From: Thysanoteuthis rhombus
Lineage: Eukaryota > Mollusca > Cephalopoda > Oegopsida > Thysanoteuthidae
Length of the DNA stretch: 64,000 nucleotides
NCBI GenBank assembly: GCA_963457665.1
Contig: OY735207.1
Span: 36,233,816-36,297,815 of the forward strand
Direction: 5' to 3'
Under the pieces are notes generated by a model, which made no database searches, was not told the DNA's origin, and saw only the letters and a program-made list of their open reading frames with translations. Position numbers and translations under genes: made by a program. Numbering within the stretch: position 1 is the stretch's first letter; each line of letters starts with the position of its first letter. Below, piece after piece: positions 43,201 through 52,200 of this stretch.

Positions 43201-46200
43201 TTTTAAAAATATTTGAGATGTTTTCAAAATATTCTTTTTTCAAGTGGATCTCCCCGTTTGGACATTTCTAGTTTATGGCTAAAGAATTAATGAGGAACAC
43301 TTAGAAAATCAGTATCGGTGTGTCAGCAACAATATTGCCTACCAATTTCCAAAACTGACATTTACCGGTATTTGAATACTGATTTTCAAACCCTAATTTA
43401 GACTTCAGTGAAGCGTTTGATATTGTGGATCATCACCTACTTCTAAGATAGTTAAAGGGACTTAGTATAACTGGGGAAATTGGAAAATGGATCCATGCAT
43501 TTCTAACTGATAGGAAACAAACCATTTAAGTGAAAGGTGTTCTCTCCTCTACCCAGCCAGTCACAAGTGGAGCACCCCAAGGATTAGTATTTGGACCTAT
43601 AATTTTCTGGTGATGATAGAAGGTATTAATGAAAACATTGAGTCTATAATGAAAATCTTTGCAGATGATACTAAACTTGTTTAGACCATAGCAAGTGCAG
43701 AAGATGGTATCAAACTGTATCTAGATAGATATAATTTATAAATAGGCCAACAATAACAAGTTCTTCAATCAAGTTAAATTTGTGCTTCTGTGGTATATTC
43801 AAAATCATCAGTTGGCAGAGGACATTAACTATAAAAGCAAAGACATTGAAGTGAAGAATCATATCAGAGACCTAGATGTGATAATGAGCTGATTTAACAT
43901 TCTCTGAACATATTGTTACAATGGTTAAAAAGCACTGAAGTCTTATGGGATGGATTCTCAGAACTTTGAAAAGTAAGTCTGCAACTCCCCTACTCTATAT
44001 AGAACACTGATTTTACTGAGGCTAAACTATAATACCCAGTTGGTTTATCCCTGAACCCAAGAACTAAGTAACAAGTACAAGGACATACAGAGAACTTCCA
44101 CTACATACATTCTGAAAGTAAAACATCTTGATTATAAGGAGAGGCCTAAGTCCCTGAACCATTATTCCATTCCACAAAATCATGAAAGGTACTCCATAAT
44201 CTAAGACTGGAAAAATTCCTGAAGACATGTCTCTAAATTTTACTGTGAACCAAGTCAAGATCTGGCTGAGTGATAAGCAAGGTAGAAATTGTCTTATACC
44301 CTCCTTGAAAAACCAAAGATACACTTGCAAAGGGACAAGTTTGAGAGAACATGGCGTGGCCATGCATGGTCTCGAACTTTTTGATGGATTACGACCGCGT
44401 ATCAAAACCATAACTTGTGTCAAAACACTGATTTAAACAAAAACTTGACAAGTTCTCAAACTCTTTATCCGATGAAGATGCAGTTCCAGATTATACAGCT
44501 GGAAGACAACTTGTCTCAAACAGCTCATTAGACTTTTTTTTTCAATCAAGAGGAGGTGTGAAAGCATGTCCATTGTTTATTTTTTTTTAACAGAACAAGA
44601 TGAGATAGAACAAGATGAAGAGAAATTACAATGATGATGATAATGATGATGAAATTAATAATCAAAAAATAAATAAATACATAAAAAAGTTTTTAAAAAA
44701 TAAAATAAAAGTAGCTGACACGGATTCTCCGAACTGGCAGGCTAAACAAACAAAGAATAGTTCAGGGTATGACAGTAAATCTCAAGAGCATACTCATTTG
44801 TAACAAACCAAGAAAATTAGAGATTCATAGGACATATATATCTAAGCAGTTATAGAAAGTACAAACCTCAAGATATACATATCCCAGGAGTATTGAAAGG
44901 GTTAATTGTTACCACCAGTGAACATGAAAACAGAGGTTAACAATTACGTGGCTGATGGCCAATCAATAGAACAGCTGTGCCACCAAAAATAAGGATTGAT
45001 AACAGCAGCTAATTTTATGTGATTGTGGGCGAAACCATCACCTTGCTCATAATTCAGCTAAAGATGCAAATGGCAACAAAGGTTTGAATAACCTGTATAA
45101 TTTGGTGAACTCTTCAGGTTCAATGCATTAATAGTAAAGATGGATGAATCTTTATATGACACTCAAAGAGTAAATAGACACTCTTAGTTTTATGAAAAAA
45201 AAAATTTTTTAAAGATTTATTGAAATTATTATACTTATTGTTTCCTATACTATTTTACCGTTTTCCTAATATCGATGTCTGGGTTTTTTTTAAAGTTATA
45301 TATATAGTTATCTCAAAAAATGTCTAGAAGAAAAAATTCCAAAGAAATATCAGTCTTTCAAAGAGGCAGGATTGTTGGTCAGTATGAATGTGGACTTTAT
45401 CAGGAGAAAATAGTTAAAAAATCTCGGAATACTCCTTTCTATTGTTAATATAGTTCTATTTGAAAAAAAGGGTAAAACATCAACTGAGCTTTGATCTGGT
45501 TGACCTGGACCTCAAGAAAGATGTCTTTGTACTGAATGGAGATCAGTTGAGAAAAATCTTCAAAAGTGACAGAGAAATTTCAAATTAGCCCAAGAACAGC
45601 AGAAATCCATCTTCATCAACTTGGTTATTATGATCGATCAACCAGAAGGAAGCCCCTCTTAACCACAACTAATACTAAGAAGAAGAATGAGAATAAAATC
45701 AGGATGAGCTATAAGCCCCGAGCTTTTAGGCAAAGCATAATTTTCCCAGATGAATCAAGATTCTCCAAAAAGGAGTAAGACAAGGTGATACCAGCTCACC
45801 CAAACTCTTTACAGCCTGCCTTGAGATGATCTTCCGGAACATGGATTGGGAAAATAGAGGAATCAAAATAGACAGCGAATACTTGAGCAACCTTAGATTT
45901 GCAGACGACATTGTCCTTTTCGTAGAGAACCTACACAACCTCCAACTAATGCTAGACGATCTAAACAAAGAAAGCAAAAAAGTCAGCCTACTCATGAACT
46001 TCAGTAAAACAAAAATCATGTGCAATAATCATATTGAGAATAAGAACATAACTGTCAAGATAGGAAATGCAAAACTCAGCAAGGTAGACCACTACATCTA
46101 CCTAGGACAACGAATCTCTTTGAGACCCTCAAAAGAGGAGGAAATCAAGTGAAGAATCACTTTAGGATGGCAAGCCTTCGGCAGAGCAAGCTCAACTTTC

Positions 46201-49200
46201 AAGAACTAGATGATCCCAATAATCCTAAAAAGAAGAGTATACAATCAATGCATTCTCCCAATAGTCACTTATGGAGCTGAAACATGGAACCTAACCAAGA
46301 GACAGGCCTGCAAACAGAGAAGTATGCAATGTGTGCTTGAGAGAATCATGCTCAACCTTACATGGAGAGAACACAAGACAGCACAGTATATAAGAAAACA
46401 GGTGTTTGTGACATCATAGAAACTATTAAAAAACTCTAATGGCAATGGGCAGGCTATGTTGCAAGAATGAAAGATAACCAATGGACATCACGTTTCACAA
46501 TATGGATCCCCAGAGATCACATAAGAAACCGGGGCTGACAGAACACAAGATTTAGAGATGAACTTGACAGATTCAGGAAATACTGGTTCCGCAATGCCCA
46601 TGATAGGGAATTGTAGCGAATCCTGGGGGAAGGTCTATGCCCAACAACGGACATTAAAAGACTGATGATGATGATGATGATGGAACAGGAGATTACCAAG
46701 TCAGGAGCTAGGTGTCATCAGATTACAACCGATGGTCAAACATGGTGGTTTGGGGAGCAATTGGATACACTGGATGATCAGATATGATTGAGTGTTTAGG
46801 CAGCATTAATCCAGAAAAGTACATTTCTATCCTTAATGAAGAAGTTATGCCAATATTCTCAAGTGGTAAAGTGGCAAAGAAAAACTGCTCACTCATGGAA
46901 GATGGAGCATCATGACACACTGCAAGAAAGACAAGGGAATGGGAAGACTAAAACTGCATTAAACAACTTCTTAAGCCAAGTCAGTCTCCTGACACAAATT
47001 CCATTGAACATGTACGGGCAATGTTAGATAAGAACTTGTATAAGAAACACGTTCAGATTTGCTGAATCTCTTACACCAAGAATGGTCTGAAATACCTCAA
47101 ACAACAATTTCAGAAATTATTAATTAAACATAAATATTGTTGTTAGTTATAAGCATCAGAAGCATGATACAAAAATTGGAAGATTGTTTTGGATATAGAA
47201 GGGCTTCAGAGAAAATTTACTAGAATTATAGAGGGTATGAACGGTTTAAGTGATGGGGGAAATAGGGGCTCACAACACTACTTGAATGCAGAATAAATGG
47301 AGATTTATTAGCAACTTTTAAATAATTATAATTATTATGGTAAAAACTTATTCATCCTATCTAATAAAACAAATAATCTAATAGTAAACCCCAATAAATT
47401 CATGGATTTTTTCAGCAAAAGAGTTGTGCACTATTGGAAAAAAATTGCCTGAATATGTGAAGAATGATAGTAGTATTAACAGCTTTAAAATTAGAATTAA
47501 CAAATTTCAAGAAAATGGCATAAAAGATGATTTAAATGGTCAGTATTTGAAACTCTCTGGGGAAATCTTCTCAACTTATCAAGTATACAGTATAGTAAGC
47601 CGATGTGTGATGAGGCGATATTACACTAGAACAAAATTTTTAATGTTGATGAGACGATATATTGTAATGAGGTGCCTATAGAGACATTATATATAAATAA
47701 AATAAATATGATATTCATATTTAAAAGAATCTTATTCTGTGTTGAAAGAGAATAAAATTACATCAATATTTCCTAAGCTTTCTTATGGTAGGATTTGTTT
47801 ATAAATAATTTTCAACTGCATGAAAGCTTCATAATCTTTACTCCTGTTGATGGACTTCTGAGATGGAATGGTTTTAAACCTGATCACTCTACTCTACATC
47901 AAACGAACACCAACATATGTTACATATACCAAGGAATAACCTAGAACATTGCCATGCATAGATATGCCAAGTTATTTGACATATATAGCAGTAACAGATT
48001 GATACCTATTGACAATCAATATATTCTGAGTGGTTGAGATTTCCATTAAGTCATGAATGGAATTTCTTCATAGCTGCTAACATCTCTGCACTTATATTCA
48101 TAATATTGTTTTGTCTGTTACCAAGAGCAACAGCTAGATTACAGAAACAGTTGGGCAAGTATGAAAATGATGAATGACAATTATTTAGTGAACAAAAAGT
48201 AAAAGAAGAATAGTCAATCATTATAGACATTCACATAGGATGCAAAAGCTTATTTGAGTAATATTTTCTAAACTCCTTTATCATCATTATCTAATTAGCA
48301 AATGGCATTCCTGGGAGTTCATTAATGGTGTCTCATTAGATCAGCACATTAACAATTGTTTTTGTACAATCCTTAAAAATATTAATGATACCTAAGTGAA
48401 ACTGCAGACAACAGGGAATTCCCAAAATTTTAATGCAATACGAAACACTGAAATTGCAAAATATTTTATTCATTTACTCAAATTATGCCAATGGCATTGA
48501 TCTTATCAGTTGTATTCAAGGTTGTCTAAAAAAATTTGACATAGAAATGATAAATAGGACAAATTCTAAACTAAGTTTTTCAACTATTGAAATTTAACTT
48601 GTCCTGGATTTTAACTTTTTCCAGTAACTTTTAAATAATAAAAAACAGTGGTCTCTGTTTCATGAACTAATACCTTAAATATGCACTGGTAAGCCAAAAC
48701 ATTATGACCTGCAACATGTGACATGAATGACAGCAACTCTTACAGCAACAGCACATGTCAGGGTTAGACATATATAAGCCAGCCTTGAATACTTCATTTC
48801 GATGTGTTGATTACCACAATTATGGGCCAAAAGAAAGAATTGAATGACCTTGATAAAGGCCAAATGATTATGGCCAGAAAACTATGTCAAAGCACTTCTG
48901 AAATGGCATAGCTTGTTGGTTGCTCCCATTCATTTATGATGAGAAACAATCAGCAAGTGCTTAAAGAAGGAGGAAAAAACACCTACTGCCCACAAGGACT
49001 TATTAATGTGAGAAATGAATGGAAGCTCCCCAGCCAAGTAGGGGGCCAACAGAAGGGCTATTGTGATACAAATAGTAGATAGCTTTAATCAAGATGAAGG
49101 AAGGGATGCATCACAACACAGTAGATCGATCCTTGTCGTATACAGTGTCACATGGCTACAAACCAGAGAACCCATGCTGACAAAATTTCATCGCCGCAGA

Positions 49201-52200
49201 TATCTTCAATGGATACACGACCACAGAACTGGACCTTGTATCAATGGAAGAGGGTCACCTGGTCTGATGAGTCTCACTTTCTCCTGGATAAAGTGGATAG
49301 TAGGGTACACATGCATTGCTATCCTGGAGAAGCGATAGCACCAGGATGCACTTTCGGAAAATATCAATTAGGTGAAGGCAATGTGATCGTTTGGGCAATG
49401 TTTTGCTCGGAAACACTATCATTCATGTTGGAGGTACATTGTCGCATAACACCTACCTTGACATCATTGAAAACCTGATATACTCCTCCATAGCAACAGT
49501 CTTTTCCATGTTCTTGAAACTATTCCTATAAAACTCAAGCAATGTGGCAGGGCACATTGTTCTGCAGGACAATACCACATTACACAATTTTAATAGTTTC
49601 AGAAACATGAAGAAAACTTCAGCATTGCTCTGACCTTGTCACAGTTAGTTTTGGCCCCTATCACAATGTCATATTTTCTGATCTCTCTGTTGACTTCCCA
49701 AATCTTGACAATGTAACAAACAGGGCTACATCGTCAACAAAGGCAAGGAACACTCTCTAGATTTTGCCATCTATGGTGAATGTATGTAAATCAGGTGCCA
49801 ACCAGGAGTCAATGGCATGGCAGGTGGAAGGTTTAAATACCACTCCATAATACTCAACAGAGAGGAGTTGTGAGTAGTAGCATGACCAATATCAACAGAG
49901 AATAGTCAACAAATAAACAAACAAAACCAGTAAAAGAAAAAAGAGAAACAGAGATCTGTGCTTATCCCACATATTCTGAACTTGAAGTAGTTTATCATGT
50001 TGAGGTAGGAGTCAAAAACTATTTGCCATAAATAAAGGTATCCTTGCTTGAATAAGAAACTACTGTTTTTCTGCCTCCTGAAGTGAATATTGCTCCTACC
50101 ACATGGCTATACTTCATTTCCCAACTAGTAGAACTATGTCATCTGTGGATTTGTCTACTGAACGATCTCTCATTTCTCTAATGTCAGGACCCTCTAGCCT
50201 GCAGGTTTGTCTACTGAAACTAACTCTTTCACCAGTGGGTTTGTCTATTAAATCAATTCTCTCTGGTCAAGTGAACAAACCCTTTTGTTCAAACTCTCTT
50301 GCTTTTGGGTTTGTCAAACTCTTTTGTCTCTACTGAACAAATTCTCCCCCGTGGGTTTATCTACAAAATGAATTGTTGCATTATAGGATTAGACCTACTA
50401 GCCAAACTCCTTTGTCAACTAGTTGTACTTTCAGGTCTCAATTAGTTTCTTTGGTATTTTGGCATAAATTTCCATCAGTGACATGTTTCCTAATTTCCTC
50501 TCCTGCCATGTTTCTGTCTTGATCTTCTGTAGAGTGTAATAGAGAAGGATCAACAAGATCAAGACGTTAACTATTGCATTCTGAGATCAGGGCTAAACAA
50601 TTGATGAGGTCAAAACTCCAGGCAGATAAATCGTTTCAAGGCTCTTGGGACACAATTAGAGAAATCAGAAACAAAGATAAACAGTTCATACTTGCTAACC
50701 TCAATGTGCGCAACTATCAGACGTCCCAGTTGCAGCAGTTGAAGGACCTGCTGTTAACATCTTGGCTTCAGATATCAGAGGAAACCTTTGAAGTTATCAG
50801 AGAACCCATGCCAGGTCTAATAAGAGCTATTTTATAAGAGCATGGAGGACCCACATCTAATTAGGCAGGTTGTCATGATATTTTTGCATGTCTGAGTATT
50901 ATATTCAGATTTCTCCTATATTTTGAGGAGTATCCAAAGCATTTTAGTTCAGATGTAGTCCAGGCTATTATTTTCTGATATAAAGCCAACTTTGTTTCCT
51001 TATTTTTGTTGTCTGCATTGTTAATAAAAATCATCAACAGACATCAAGTCTTGAAGTTATTTCAATGCATAAGATACTTTAAACACGTGAAAGCAATTCT
51101 CAAACACAACAAAAATTAGGCTTATACACAATTGTAACAAAATGAGAATTTTCCATTGTGGTGTTCAGTGGTTAGCAAGCTGGTCTCACAGATTATTGCA
51201 ACCACTGCGTATTGAGTTATGTGTTTGATCCTCACTGGGTGTCTTATATTCATGGACTGGTACCAAAACCAAGCTTAGCATTGTGATCAAGGAAGTTTCA
51301 ATGAAAATGGAGGAAAAAAATTTGACACTGTAACCCTCTTTGCAGTAAAGTTGAGCTTTCCTCTTTCTGATTGTATGTAGCTTGAAACTTGTAGATATCA
51401 GCTTCTAAAAACTGAGTTGACTTTCAGGTCTTATTCTCAACATATAAACAAGTGTTTCTTATCTAGCAACGGCATAAAACAGTCCCAGGCACTCATTGAC
51501 GACTCTTATGAATTTTTTTACAATTTCCTCAGTTCTTTTTACAGCATATCTTTTTTTTACCAAAACATAATATCAGCAGCAGCAAGGATGACAAAAATCT
51601 AAACTTTTTTTCTTTTTGAGGCATACTTTCCTCTCTGTAAGAGTCTCTATTGGTCAGATAGTCCCCATATTGTTTCTCAGCTGTTTCAAGTCAGATTACT
51701 TAAAACTTAGTAGAAAGATGTCCCTTGATAAGATGATTTTTACCTACAAAAAATCTACCACTTGGGATCATATGATTGGGCAATAATGGCATTTAAACTT
51801 TGTTTTAAAATCAATTTTCCCAGCTGTTTCAAGTCAGATTTACTTGAAACGTGACAGAAATGTGCTCCTTGATAATATGGTTCTTATCTAACACTATCTT
51901 CTCAGTCATGTGATGTGGCAATGACTTATGCAACTTATAGTGGACGCCTCATTGAACTTCCATTTTTTTTCCCTCTTCACTTTAAGATACAGACGACAGT
52001 CAAGTTATTTTCCATATTTGTTTAAAATTAAGACTATAAATAGTTGGCCAGAAAGTGGGGGTAGGATACTACTAACTACAGAGGAAGTTACTTATTATAA
52101 TCACTTAATGTTATCAGCTGGTCATTGTTATCAATCAGCTAGTCACAACACTTCAGAGTGATCACAATCACGGCTTCCTGCATGTTTCGCTTAATGTTAT

